Positions 1-7,747 of a DNA stretch of 64,000 nucleotides are shown here, piece by piece. The first letter of the stretch is position 1. Each line of letters opens with the position of its first letter. Both the position numbers and the translations under genes were made by a program. The notes under the pieces are model-generated. The model was not told where the DNA came from and did not search any database. It worked only from the letters and a program-made list of their open reading frames with translations. Origin of the DNA: Kineococcus mangrovi (lineage in GTDB: Bacteria; Actinomycetota; Actinomycetes; Actinomycetales; Kineococcaceae); assembly GCF_041320705.1 (NCBI RefSeq), contig NZ_JBGGTQ010000007.1, positions 1 through 64,000 of the forward strand, in the 5' to 3' direction.

Positions 1-123
1 TCCAGCGCGACCGACTGCGACCCCGGTGTCGGTTCTTCGGATGAGCCACTTCCCGGACCCGCAGGAACCAGCATCCCCACCGATGGACGTCGTCGCAAGG
101 GCCCCTTGACATAGAGAGGAACC

Positions 124-222
124 ATGATCGTGACGTCCTCTCGCCTGGCGCTCTCGTGCGGAGGACGCCCCATCCGCGTTGTACGTGAATCACCAGGATC
201 TGCAGGTAAGACTGTGCCGTGA
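124..222 (+). CDS. possible 32-residue leader peptide upstream of the sigma factor
   Basis: An ATG preceded closely by AGAGGA opens a 32-codon frame that ends 16 bases before the sigma-factor ATG. A TTGACA hexamer lies at 106-111, but no clear -10 follows at the right distance. No family is recognised. It could be a translated leader that couples to the sigma gene, the end of an older gene, or chance. Only the ribosome-binding-site context supports it. Confidence 0.2.
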   Translation: MIVTSSRLALSCGGRPIRVVRESPGSAGKTVP

Positions 223-238
223 GCGGACATCACCAGGT

Positions 239-805
239 ATGAGTGCGACAGACAACGACCCCTCGCCTCCTGAGTCCGACGCCCAACGTTTCACCACGCT
301 GTGGGAGGCATACGCCGGGCGCGTCTTGGCCTACGCGCTACGACACACCGACCGTGACCTGGCTCAAGAGGTCGTCTCCGAGACGTTCCTCATCGCCTGG
401 CGTCGTCTGGCTCACGTACCAGGAGAGCCACTGCCCTGGCTGTTGGTCGTGGCCCGCAACACCCTGCACAATCAGCGTCGCTCCAGCTACCGCCAAGCCC
501 TGCTGCGCGATGAGGTCACCCACCTGCACCAGGCTCTGGCCACTGCCCCCGGCGCCGAGGACGTGATCACCGACCGGGCGGAGGTTCTTGCGGCCCTGGC
601 CGCCTTGACCGCCACCGAACGCGAAGCGCTCCTGCTCATCGCCTGGGACGGGCTCTCACCAGTAGAAGCGGCCAAGGTGGCCGGCTGCTCCGTCCCCACC
701 TTCCACGTCCCACTCTTTCGAGCTCGCCGTCGCCTCCAAAGCCACGACCAGGCCAGCGAGCTACCGCAACCACAGACCCTGCTCACCCCTGGGAGCCCAG
801 CATGA
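239..805 (+). CDS. ECF-type RNA polymerase sigma factor
   Basis: A 188-residue sigma-70 family protein of the extracytoplasmic-function type, expected to direct RNA polymerase to a small regulon. Region 2 runs from about residue 18 to 85 (motifs FTTLWEAYAGRVLAYALR and SETFLIAWRRL), followed by a short linker. Region 4 at about 115-168 has the helix-turn-helix core TATEREALLLIAWDGLSPVEAA. Region 3 is absent, as in ECF factors. The ATG at 239 is preferred to the upstream TTG at 179 because the first 20 residues from the TTG look unconserved. Its stop overlaps the ATG of the next gene (ATGA), so the two are probably one unit. Its codon use is looser than in recA, which suggests accessory DNA. 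Confidence 0.85.
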   Translation: MSATDNDPSPPESDAQRFTTLWEAYAGRVLAYALRHTDRDLAQEVVSETFLIAWRRLAHVPGEPLPWLLVVARNTLHNQRRSSYRQALLRDEVTHLHQALATAPGAEDVITDRAEVLAALAALTATEREALLLIAWDGLSPVEAAKVAGCSVPTFHVPLFRARRRLQSHDQASELPQPQTLLTPGSPA

Positions 806-1566
806 GCCAAGACCGATTCGAGCTCCTCCACCAGATGCGCCCGCAGACGTCCCTGGATGCGGTGTGGACCCCGGTTGAGCAGATGGCAGTGCGCGAACGC
901 ATCCTGGCCGACCGCACCACCCGCGCCGACTCCCAGGCCACGTCCCACACCAAGCCGCGGGCCCAGCCGTCGAGGCCCCGTCGACGCAAGTGGGCAGCCC
1001 TGGCCGGTGCGGTCGCCCTCGCCGTCGTAGCCGCACCCGGCGTAGCCGCCGCCATCGACGTCATCAACGACGGCATGCGACCGCAGTCCATCCTGGACGC
1101 TTACGGCTACTGGAACGACAACCTCGACGGCGCCGTCGATCCGGGGACCGCGACCCGAGCGGCGACCGCACCAGGCCCCTACGGGGGAATCTTCAGCGTC
1201 CTGACCAGCACCAACAGCGAGGGCCAGACGTGCATCGGCCCCGTCTTCGAGACCGCGGCGAGTGCAGCTGAGCCTGTACCCAACGACTTCAACGACGGCG
1301 GCAGCTTCTGTCACAGTGCGCCCAGCACAGCAGACTTCGGGTTCGACACCCTGATGACCACCAACACCGCCGTTGTGTGGTGGGCACGGGCTGGAGACGC
1401 CGTTACCGGTGAGCTGCGAACGCTGGACGGGGAGCGGTACCCCGTGGTGGAGGTAGAGGGCTACCTGTTTGGCTGGTACCCGTTGCAGTCGATGAAGCCT
1501 GAGGACAGGCCCACCCTGACTGCGTACGCCGCCGATGGCAGCGAGGTCGGCTCCATCCGAATCTAG
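802..1566 (+). CDS. single-pass membrane protein coupled to the ECF sigma factor, candidate anti-sigma factor
   Basis: A 254-residue protein whose ATG overlaps the sigma-factor stop codon. About 60 cytoplasmic residues rich in Arg come first. One hydrophobic segment follows at about 64-84 (WAALAGAVALAVVAAPGVAAA), and then roughly 170 residues that should lie outside the membrane. The outer part holds two Cys residues (TCIG and FCHS) that could pair. No zinc anti-sigma motif (HxxxCxxC) is present, and I recognise no family. The anti-sigma role is inferred only from coupling and topology. It could instead be a sensor or an exported protein belonging to the same regulon. Confidence 0.6.
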   Translation: MSQDRFELLHQMRPQTSLDAVWTPVEQMAVRERILADRTTRADSQATSHTKPRAQPSRPRRRKWAALAGAVALAVVAAPGVAAAIDVINDGMRPQSILDAYGYWNDNLDGAVDPGTATRAATAPGPYGGIFSVLTSTNSEGQTCIGPVFETAASAAEPVPNDFNDGGSFCHSAPSTADFGFDTLMTTNTAVVWWARAGDAVTGELRTLDGERYPVVEVEGYLFGWYPLQSMKPEDRPTLTAYAADGSEVGSIRI

Positions 1567-1792
1567 GCCACGACCTGAGAGGACCCTTTGCCGTGCACCG
1601 CGGGATGACCGTACGTTCCGCGTGTACCCCGGGATGACCGCGCAGGTCGTGCAGGGGGCCGAGGGGGGTGCGTGAGACTTGGGGTGTATCCAGCTTGGAT
1701 ATCCTTTGGCGTGCACGTGGGACCAGGGGTCTACGTAGGACCCGTCTTCGTCATCGCCGGTCTGGTGCTGGTCCGTGTCCGCCACGCGGCAC

Positions 1793-1987
1793 TTAGCCAA
1801 GGTGTGGCCGCGGCATGAACTTGCCACGCCGGCCGTCGCAGCAATCTCGGGTGTTTCGAGCATGATCGCCGATAGCTTCGCAGTCCTGGTCGGTCTCGGC
1901 CTTGTGTAGCGGAGGCCGGTGCGCGCACCGCAGGCATATGCAGGTGATCTTCGTGCTCGACTTGCACCCGGACATCGCCATGACCAT
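1793..1987 (-). CDS. possible small Cys-rich protein
   Basis: A 64-residue minus-strand frame starting at ATG 1987 contains Cys spacing such as CKSSTKITCICLRCAH and, later, TRDCCDGRRGKF, which could bind metal. No family is recognised and no good ribosome-binding site is seen. Three in-frame ATGs lie close together, so the start is not fixed. It could be a gene fragment from a mobile element, or chance. Confidence 0.22.
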   Translation of the reverse strand: MVMAMSGCKSSTKITCICLRCAHRPPLHKAETDQDCEAIGDHARNTRDCCDGRRGKFMPRPHLG

Positions 1988-2166
1988 GACGTCCGTGACC
2001 GTGAAGTCGGCGGCGTCGGTGAGCTGCGGGCGCCGCTCGCCTGGCCGTGACCGTCCACCGTCGTGGAGCCGGCCCCGCCTCACCACGCGCGGTCATCTCT
2101 GAGGTAGGGGGAGAGGACTACGCGCTAGCCGGCTGCGGCGGCGGAGCGGGGCTCGGAGGACCGAGG

Positions 2167-2243
2167 AGTGTCACCACCACGACGGCTGGAAGTGTCACCG
2201 AGTGTCTTGATGCAGAACTGTCACCGACGTCCTGAGACATGAC
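2167..2243. mobile_element. possible insertion-sequence terminus remnant
   Basis: The motif TGTCACC occurs three times in 60 bases, and the stretch ends with CCGACGTCCTGAGACATGACA-like sequence at about 2223-2243. From memory this resembles the ends of IS481-like actinobacterial elements, which read TGTCATGTCTCAGGAC inward. No transposase frame and no second end are present in the window, so at most this is a remnant. The identification is from memory and weak. Confidence 0.3.
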
Positions 2244-2274
2244 AGCCGACACGCCTCACCGCTGCGGCTTGGGA

Positions 2275-2290
2275 TCGAACACGTGTACGG
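2275..2290 (+). promoter_or_regulatory. LexA (SOS) box of recA
   Basis: TCGAAC-ACGT-GTACGG matches the actinobacterial SOS box TCGAAC-N4-GTTCGA fully in the left half and partly in the right half. It lies 130 bases upstream of the recA ATG. LexA is encoded in this window at 17051-17794. Confidence 0.8.
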
Positions 2291-2359
2291 ATAGCATCGC
2301 GGTGTCCACAGGGGTTCGCCGGGTCGTGCCGTCCACAGTCCCCCGCTCGTGCGGGGGTC

Positions 2360-2382
2360 GTGTCGGAGGTCCGTCCTAGCGT
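2360..2382 (+). promoter_or_regulatory. RecA-NDp/PafBC-type promoter of recA
   Basis: GTGTCGGAG, exactly eight bases, then TAGCGT. The LexA-independent DNA-damage promoter known from mycobacteria is TTGTCRGTG-N8-TANNNT, so seven of nine upstream positions and the full -10 pattern match with exact spacing. It ends 38 bases before the recA ATG. The activator PafBC is not encoded in this window. Confidence 0.65.
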
Positions 2383-2420
2383 GACCCGCATCAGTTGGAA
2401 CCACGACCAGAGGTGAGGAC

Positions 2421-3467
2421 ATGCCCGCTCCTGCGGACCGCGAGAAGGCCCTCGACGCCGCGCTCGCCGCGATCGACAAGAACTTCGGCAAGGGCTCGGT
2501 CATGCGGCTGGGCGACGACGTCCGTCCCCCGATCGAGGTCATCCCCACGGGCGCGATCGCGCTCGACGTGGCCCTCGGCATCGGCGGCCTGCCGCGCGGG
2601 CGCGTGGTGGAGGTCTACGGCCCGGAGTCCTCGGGGAAGACGACGGTCGCCCTGCACGCGGTGGCCAACGCCCAGCGCAAGGGCGGCATCGCCGCCTTCA
2701 TCGACGCCGAGCACGCGCTCGACCCGGACTACGCCGCCAAGCTCGGCGTCGACACCGACGCCCTGCTCGTCTCCCAGCCGGACACCGGGGAGCAGGCGCT
2801 GGAGATCGCGGACATGCTGATCCGCTCCGGCGCGCTCGACATCATCGTCATCGACTCGGTCGCGGCCCTCGTGCCCAAGGCCGAGATCGAGGGCGAGATG
2901 GGCGACAGCCACGTCGGTCTGCAGGCGCGGCTCATGTCGCAGGCCCTGCGCAAGATCACCGGTGCGCTGAACCACTCGGGCACGACGGCCATCTTCATCA
3001 ACCAGCTCCGCGAGAAGATCGGCGTCATGTTCGGCTCGCCCGAGACGACGACGGGCGGCAAGGCGCTGAAGTTCTACGCCTCGGTGCGCCTGGACGTGCG
3101 CCGGATCGAGACGCTGAAGGACGGCACCCAGCCCGTCGGCAACCGGACCCGGGTCAAGGTCGTCAAGAACAAGGTGTCCCCGCCGTTCAAGCAGGCGGAG
3201 TTCGACATCATCTACGGCCAGGGCATCTCCCGGGAGGGCGGCCTCATCGACCTCGGCGTCGAGCACGGCTTCGTCCGCAAGTCCGGGGCCTGGTACACGT
3301 ACGAGGGCGACCAGCTCGGCCAGGGCAAGGAGAACGCCCGCGCCTTCCTGCGCGACAACCCCGACCTCGGCGACGAGATCGAGAAGCGCATCAAGGAGAA
3401 GCTCGGCATCGGCGCCCGCGTGGACGCCCCCGCCGAGGTCGACACCGAGGCGAAGGTCGAGTTCTGA
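2421..3467 (+). CDS. recA: recombinase RecA
   Basis: A 348-residue RecA, full length for the family. It forms filaments on single-stranded DNA, drives strand exchange and stimulates LexA self-cleavage. The Walker A motif GPESSGKT is at residues 67-74. The Walker B region reads [15 protein letters not shown], and the L2-region glutamine/arginine motif [10 protein letters not shown] is intact. No intein is present, unlike M. tuberculosis RecA. A strong ribosome-binding site (AGAGGTGAGGAC) fixes the ATG. The promoter region carries both a LexA box and a RecA-NDp/PafBC motif. recX follows and overlaps its stop codon. Confidence 0.98.
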   Translation: MPAPADREKALDAALAAIDKNFGKGSVMRLGDDVRPPIEVIPTGAIALDVALGIGGLPRGRVVEVYGPESSGKTTVALHAVANAQRKGGIAAFIDAEHALDPDYAAKLGVDTDALLVSQPDTGEQALEIADMLIRSGALDIIVIDSVAALVPKAEIEGEMGDSHVGLQARLMSQALRKITGALNHSGTTAIFINQLREKIGVMFGSPETTTGGKALKFYASVRLDVRRIETLKDGTQPVGNRTRVKVVKNKVSPPFKQAEFDIIYGQGISREGGLIDLGVEHGFVRKSGAWYTYEGDQLGQGKENARAFLRDNPDLGDEIEKRIKEKLGIGARVDAPAEVDTEAKVEF

Positions 3468-3979
3468 GTCCTCGCGACCAGACGCCGCCCGGTCCGGGGG
3501 AGAACCCGGACCGGGAGGCCGACCCGCGCGAGGTCGCCCGCACCATCGCGCTGCGGCAGTTGACGATGGCCCCGCGCACGCGGGCGCAGCTGGCCGAGAA
3601 GATGGCGGCGCGCGACGTGCCGGCCGACGTCGCGCTCGAGGTCCTCGACCGGTTCGAGGAGGTCGGTCTCGTCGACGACCGCGCCTTCGCCGACGGCTGG
3701 GTGCGCTCGCGCAGCGTCGGCCGAGGCCGGCGCGCTCTGGCCCAGGAGCTGCGCCGCAAGGGCGTCGACGACGACACCGCCGAGCAGGCGCTGGAGGTCG
3801 TCGACCACGACACCCAACTGGAGGCGGCGCGCGACCTCGTCGAGCGCAAGCTGCGCTCGGTGCGGGGCCTGGAACGGGCCGTGGCCGAGCGGCGCCTCTT
3901 CGGGATGCTGGCCCGGCGGGGGTTCCCCACCGACGTCGTGCTCCGGGTCGTGCGCGAGGCGCTGGAGCAGCAGGCGTAG
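3464..3979 (+). CDS. recX: recombination regulator RecX
   Basis: RecX binds RecA filaments and limits their activity. The conserved part runs from [21 protein letters not shown] to the C-terminal three-helix repeats ([40 protein letters not shown]). The first ordinary start in this frame is TTG at 3560, but family conservation clearly begins about 30 codons earlier. No ATG, GTG or TTG lies between 3467 and 3560. The only plausible earlier start is CTG at 3464, which overlaps the recA stop as CTGA and gives 171 residues, the usual RecX length. I chose that start; a start at 3560 would remove the first helix. Confidence 0.85.
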   Translation: MSPRDQTPPGPGENPDREADPREVARTIALRQLTMAPRTRAQLAEKMAARDVPADVALEVLDRFEEVGLVDDRAFADGWVRSRSVGRGRRALAQELRRKGVDDDTAEQALEVVDHDTQLEAARDLVERKLRSVRGLERAVAERRLFGMLARRGFPTDVVLRVVREALEQQA

Positions 3980-3988
3980 GTTCTGCCC

Positions 3989-4282
3989 GTGACCACCATC
4001 GCGATCCTGGAACTGACCCTCACGGCCGAGGGAGTCGCCCAAGCCCCGGCCATCCTCACCGAGACCCTCGAGGCGACCCGCTCGTTCGAGGGCAACCTCG
4101 GCTGCGAGGTCCTCTTCGACAACGCCGACGAGCAGCACGTCTCGATCGTCGAGCGGTGGCAGTCGGTGGAGAACGACGACGCCTACCGGGCCTTCCGGGC
4201 CACCCCGGAGGGTGCCTCGCGGCTGGGGAGCATCGTCGCGGACCGCAAGCTCACGCTGTACACGGTCCGCGACGACATCTGA
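3989..4282 (+). CDS. antibiotic-biosynthesis monooxygenase (ABM) domain protein
   Basis: A 97-residue single-domain protein with the ABM ferredoxin-like fold pattern: N-terminal strand TIAILELTLT, the family core GCEVLFDNADEQHVSIVERWQS, and a closing strand KLTLYTV. Such small dimers act on quinones or aromatic substrates, or serve as heme-degrading enzymes; the substrate cannot be told here. It starts with GTG nine bases after recX and may be in the same transcript. A hairpin follows at once. Confidence 0.75.
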   Translation: MTTIAILELTLTAEGVAQAPAILTETLEATRSFEGNLGCEVLFDNADEQHVSIVERWQSVENDDAYRAFRATPEGASRLGSIVADRKLTLYTVRDDI

Positions 4283-4287
4283 GCGAG

Positions 4288-4308
4288 GACTGCCGGGAAC
4301 CGGCGGTC
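4288..4308. terminator. hairpin between convergent genes
   Basis: GACTGCCGG and CCGGCGGTC form a nine-position stem with one T-G wobble around a GAA loop. It sits between the ABM-gene stop and the last codons of the convergent permease gene, so it can serve both strands. There is no T-tract. Confidence 0.5.
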
Positions 4309-5197
4309 AGATGTTCTGGCCGCCGGTGACCTGCCTCCCCTGGTCGACCGGGACGTCGGCCCTCGAGCGAGCGCTGCCGGACATCCGACGCTGGACGAGC
4401 TTCGCGATCTGCTCGAGCACGAGGTTCATGGCGATGTAGATCAGGCCGACGACGAAGTAGGTCTGCAGCGTGTTGTCCAGGAAGCCCGACAGCTGGTCGG
4501 CGATCTTGCCGAGGTCCTGGATGCCGGTCAGCACGATGCTGGCCAGGGCCGTGTCCTTGAGGATGACGACGAGCTGGCTGATGAGGGCCGGCAGCATCGC
4601 CCGCACCGCCTGGGGCAGCTGGACGAAGCGCATGACCTGCCCCCGGGTCAGCCCCACGGCGAGCCCGGCCTCCACCTGCCCCTTGGGCAGCGACTGGACG
4701 CCGGCGCGGGTGATCTCCGCGATGATCACGCAGTTGTAGAGGGTGAGCGCGATGACCAGGGAGAGCAGTGGGCCGCGGTGGGCGCCGACGGCTCGCAGCA
4801 GGATGTCGGTGTAGAGGATCGTGACGATCACCGGCAGACCGCGCAGCAGTTCCATCACCCCGACGAGCGGGGTCCGCGCCACCCGGCCCAGGCTCAGCCG
4901 CAGCGAGGCCAGGACGAGGCCGATGACGAGGGAGGCGGCGACGGCGAGGCCGGCGCCCAGCAGCGTGACCCGCAGACCGGCGCCGATGCGTTGCCAGACG
5001 GCGGGGAAGTCCTCGTCGGCGGGGTTGACCAACGGGTTCCACAGCTCGGCGTCGAGCTGGCCGCGGTCGGCCAGGCGCACCACGACGAGGACGAGCAGGA
5101 CCAGCAGCACCAGCCCGGCCACGACGCTGCTGACGAGGGTGCGTCGCCGCGCCTTCGGGCCCGGGGCGTCGAAGAGGACAGCGGTGGGGGCGCTCAT
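4307..5197 (-). CDS. amino-acid ABC transporter permease, GluD-like
   Basis: A 296-residue inner-membrane permease of the polar amino-acid uptake family. A first hydrophobic helix (about 24-42) is followed by a periplasmic loop and the conserved helices ending in the EAA loop region (VEAGLAVGLTRGQVMRFVQLPQAVRAMLPALI, about residues 178-208), which contacts the ATPase. The C-terminal tail is charged. The start ATG overlaps the stop of the upstream permease (ATGA), so the two are coupled. It is the fourth gene of a minus-strand operon of ATPase, binding protein and two permeases, ordered as gluABCD of corynebacteria and Streptomyces. Glutamate as substrate is inferred from that order. Confidence 0.88.
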   Translation of the reverse strand: MSAPTAVLFDAPGPKARRRTLVSSVVAGLVLLVLLVLVVVRLADRGQLDAELWNPLVNPADEDFPAVWQRIGAGLRVTLLGAGLAVAASLVIGLVLASLRLSLGRVARTPLVGVMELLRGLPVIVTILYTDILLRAVGAHRGPLLSLVIALTLYNCVIIAEITRAGVQSLPKGQVEAGLAVGLTRGQVMRFVQLPQAVRAMLPALISQLVVILKDTALASIVLTGIQDLGKIADQLSGFLDNTLQTYFVVGLIYIAMNLVLEQIAKLVQRRMSGSARSRADVPVDQGRQVTGGQNI

Positions 5198-5844
5198 CGG
5201 GCGATCACCGTCCGGCGTTCGAAGAGGGCCAGCAGACCGGCCGCGGACAGGGTCAGGACGAGGAAACCGACCGCCATGCCGGTGATCGTGGGCAGGGCCG
5301 CGTAGCCCTGGGCGCTGGTGAGGCGGTTGTAGACGCTGAAGAGGTCCCCGCCGACGCCGATGGCGCCCACGACCGCGGAGTTCTTGATCATCGCGATGAT
5401 CACGTTGCCGACGGGGGGCACCACGGCCCGCAGCGCCTGCGGCACGACGACCAGGCCCAGGGTCTGGGAGAACGTCAGGCCGATCGAGCGAGCCGCCTCC
5501 GCCTGGCCCGTGGGGACGGTCGAGATGCCGGAGCGCACCGCCTCGCACACGAAGGCGGAGGTGTAGAGGACCAGCCCGGTGACGCCGAAGGCGTAGAACG
5601 AGACGTTGATCCCCAGGCTGGGGATGCCGAACGCCATGGTGAACAGCACGATCGCCAGCGGGGTGTTGCGCAGCCAGGTCACGTAGAAGGCGCCGAAACC
5701 GCGCAGGACGGGCACGGGGGAGATGCGGAAGACGGCGAGGACCGTGCCCCAGGCGAGACTGCCGACCGCACCCCAGAGGGCGATGCCCAGGGAGCGCAGG
5801 AAACCTCCCCACCACAGGTCGAGGTTGTCCGTCACGACACTCAC
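5194..5844 (-). CDS. amino-acid ABC transporter permease, GluC-like
   Basis: A 216-residue membrane permease, the shorter partner of the following gene. Hydrophobic helices are spread along the length, and the EAA motif reads GQAEAARSIGLTFSQTLGLVVVPQALR at about 104-130. A GTG start is preceded by GGAGG at a good distance. The two permeases should form a heterodimer that takes substrate from the lipoprotein at 5883-6785 and power from the ATPase at 6828-7628. Confidence 0.88.
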   Translation of the reverse strand: MSVVTDNLDLWWGGFLRSLGIALWGAVGSLAWGTVLAVFRISPVPVLRGFGAFYVTWLRNTPLAIVLFTMAFGIPSLGINVSFYAFGVTGLVLYTSAFVCEAVRSGISTVPTGQAEAARSIGLTFSQTLGLVVVPQALRAVVPPVGNVIIAMIKNSAVVGAIGVGGDLFSVYNRLTSAQGYAALPTITGMAVGFLVLTLSAAGLLALFERRTVIAR

Positions 5845-5882
5845 GGGTCAGGCCTCCGGGGGCTCAGCGGTGCGGGGGTGGG

Positions 5883-6785
5883 TCAGGAGCAGGGAGCGGT
5901 TTCGGGCAGCGTGGGCACCTCGGTGCCCTCGAACTGGCCCGCGGTCGCCGTCCACGCCTCCTCGTAGGAGCCGTCCTCGGACATCTCCTGCAGGGTCTCG
6001 TTGATGAACTCGCAGAAGGCGGTGTCACCCTTCTCGATGCCGATCCCGTAGGGCTCCTCGGTGAACTGCTCGCCGACGAGCTTGAACTCGCCCTCGTTCT
6101 GCGCGACGTAGCCGGTGAGGATGACGTTGTCGGTGGTCATGGCCTGCACCTGGCCGTTCTTCATGGCGTCGACGCAGTTGTCGTAGACGTCGAACTCGAC
6201 GAGCTGGCCGGGGGCGGCCAGGTACTGCCGGATGTTCTCGGCCGGGGTGGACCCGGTGACGGAGCAGATCGTCACGTCCGGGTTGGCCTTGAGGTCGTCC
6301 GGCCCGGTGATGGTGGTGTTGTCGGCGTTGACCATGATCTGCTGGCCGGCCTCGTAGTAGGGGCCGGCGAACGTGACGCGCTCCTTGCGCTTGTCGTTGA
6401 TCGTGTACGTGGCGACGACCATGTCGACGTCACCGTTGGCGATGAGGTCCTCGCGCTGGGCGCTGGGGGCCTCGGTCCAGGTGATGCTGTCCGGCTCGAC
6501 CCCGAGCTTGGCGGCGATGTACTCGGCCACGTCGACGTCGAAGCCCTCGGGGTCGCCGGACAGGTTGGCCTCGCCGAACCCGGGCTGGTCGAACTTGGTG
6601 CCGATCGTGATGGTGCCGGCCTGGTTGATGTCGGCCATCGTCGTGCCGGCCTCGAAGGAGGCGCTGGCGTCGGCGCTGGGCTGCGCGGCCTCGTCGGTGG
6701 AGGTGTCACCGTCGCCGCCGCAGGCGGTGAGGGCGAGGACGGCGGTGGCCACGCCGGCGAGGGCGGCGGTGCGGAAGTTCCTCAT
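5883..6785 (-). CDS. glutamate-type ABC transporter substrate-binding lipoprotein, GluB-like
   Basis: A 300-residue solute-binding protein. The signal peptide ends in a lipobox (LALTACGG), so the mature protein is anchored by its Cys at about residue 22. Family-3 binding-protein signatures follow: GTITIGTKFDQPGFG, GFDVDVAEYIAAKLGV, VDMVVATYTINDKRKERVTFAGPYY and a central VTGSTPAENI. An AGGAGG ribosome-binding site precedes the ATG. It is the second gene of the operon. Four Cys residues in the mature part may form disulfides. Glutamate or a related acidic amino acid is the likely ligand, inferred from synteny. Confidence 0.9.
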   Translation of the reverse strand: MRNFRTAALAGVATAVLALTACGGDGDTSTDEAAQPSADASASFEAGTTMADINQAGTITIGTKFDQPGFGEANLSGDPEGFDVDVAEYIAAKLGVEPDSITWTEAPSAQREDLIANGDVDMVVATYTINDKRKERVTFAGPYYEAGQQIMVNADNTTITGPDDLKANPDVTICSVTGSTPAENIRQYLAAPGQLVEFDVYDNCVDAMKNGQVQAMTTDNVILTGYVAQNEGEFKLVGEQFTEEPYGIGIEKGDTAFCEFINETLQEMSEDGSYEEAWTATAGQFEGTEVPTLPETAPCS

Positions 6786-6827
6786 GGGTGGTGCCTCCTG
6801 TTGGTGGTGCTTCGTCCCGGACGGTGG

Positions 6828-7628
6828 TCAGTGGGTGAGGATCTTCGAGAGGAAGTCCTTCGCGCGTTCGTGCCGGGGCGCGGTGAAGAACGTCTCGGGG
6901 TCGGTGTCCTCGAGGATCGCCCCGTCGGCCATGAACACGACGCGGTCGGCGGCGCGGCGGGCGAAGCCCATCTCGTGCGTGACGACGACCATGGTCATGC
7001 CCTCCTTGGCCAGGGAGGTCATGACGTCGAGCACCTCGTTGATCATCTCCGGGTCCAGGGCCGAGGTCGGCTCGTCGAAGAGCATGACCTTGGGGTCCAT
7101 CGCCAGGGCCCGCGCGATGGCGACCCGCTGCTGCTGGCCGCCGGAGAGCTGGGCCGGGTACTTCGAGCCCTGGTCGGCGAGCCCGACGCGGGCCAGCAGC
7201 TCGTCGGCCCGCTTGCCGGCGGCGGCCGCGCTCACGCCGCGGACCTTGACCGGCCCGAGGGTCACGTTCTCCTTCACCGTCTTGTGCGCGAAGAGGTTGA
7301 AGGCCTGGAAGACCATCCCGACGTCGGAGCGCAGCGCGGCCAGGGCCTTGCCCTCGGCGGGCAGGTCCTCGTCGTCGATCGTGATGCGCCCGGAGTCGAT
7401 CGTCTCCAGCCGGTTGATCGTGCGGCACAGCGTCGACTTGCCCGACCCCGACGGGCCGATGACCACGACGACCTCGCCCTCGGCGATCGTCAGGTCGATG
7501 TCCCGCAGCACGTGCAGGGCACCGAAGTGCTTCTGGACGTCCTCCAGGCGGACGAGGGGACGGCGGTCCGGCCGCGACGACGGGACCGGTGCCGGTGAGG
7601 GCTGAGGGGCCTGCGCCTGGTCACTCAT
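6828..7628 (-). CDS. amino-acid ABC transporter ATP-binding protein, GluA-like
   Basis: A 266-residue ATPase with a short Pro-rich N-terminal extension (about 25 residues). Walker A is GPSGSGKST (about 55-63), the Q-loop lies at MVFQAFNLF, the signature is LSGGQQQR, Walker B is [13 protein letters not shown], and the switch His is in VVVTHEM. It energises the two permeases downstream. It is the first gene of the minus-strand operon and diverges from miaB, with 119 bases between the two starts for both promoters. Confidence 0.92.
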   Translation of the reverse strand: MSDQAQAPQPSPAPVPSSRPDRRPLVRLEDVQKHFGALHVLRDIDLTIAEGEVVVVIGPSGSGKSTLCRTINRLETIDSGRITIDDEDLPAEGKALAALRSDVGMVFQAFNLFAHKTVKENVTLGPVKVRGVSAAAAGKRADELLARVGLADQGSKYPAQLSGGQQQRVAIARALAMDPKVMLFDEPTSALDPEMINEVLDVMTSLAKEGMTMVVVTHEMGFARRAADRVVFMADGAILEDTDPETFFTAPRHERAKDFLSKILTH

Positions 7629-7733
7629 GCGGCTGGACCGTACAGCAGCTGCTCACGATGTCCACGGAAACGCCACGCGGGTGGTGACATCGTGACGAGA
7701 CGGTGACTCCGGTGGGTCTCCGGCGCGGTCACC

Positions 7734-7739
7734 TAGACT
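7734..7739 (+). promoter_or_regulatory. -10 element for a probably leaderless miaB transcript
   Basis: TAGACT ends nine bases before the miaB ATG at 7748, so transcription would begin at or just before the start codon. No Shine-Dalgarno sequence is seen, and no clear -35. Confidence 0.45.
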
Positions 7740-7747
7740 GGCCGGTG

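Larger units (their letters stand above)
1567..2274. other. gene-poor accessory stretch upstream of recA
   Basis: About 700 bases without a convincing gene. It holds two copies of CGGGATGACCG about 30 bases apart near 1600-1645. A 35-codon frame starting with GTG at 1711 and ending at 1818 would encode a mostly hydrophobic peptide. A weak Cys-rich frame lies on the minus strand, and a possible insertion-sequence terminus is at 2167-2243. The composition differs from the neighbouring backbone genes. I read it as decayed mobile or accessory DNA. Confidence 0.4.

Noticed and set aside
1600-1645. Two copies of CGGGATGACCG as a possible repeat array
   Set aside because: Only two copies, unequal flanks and no further units; not enough for CRISPR or a repeat family.
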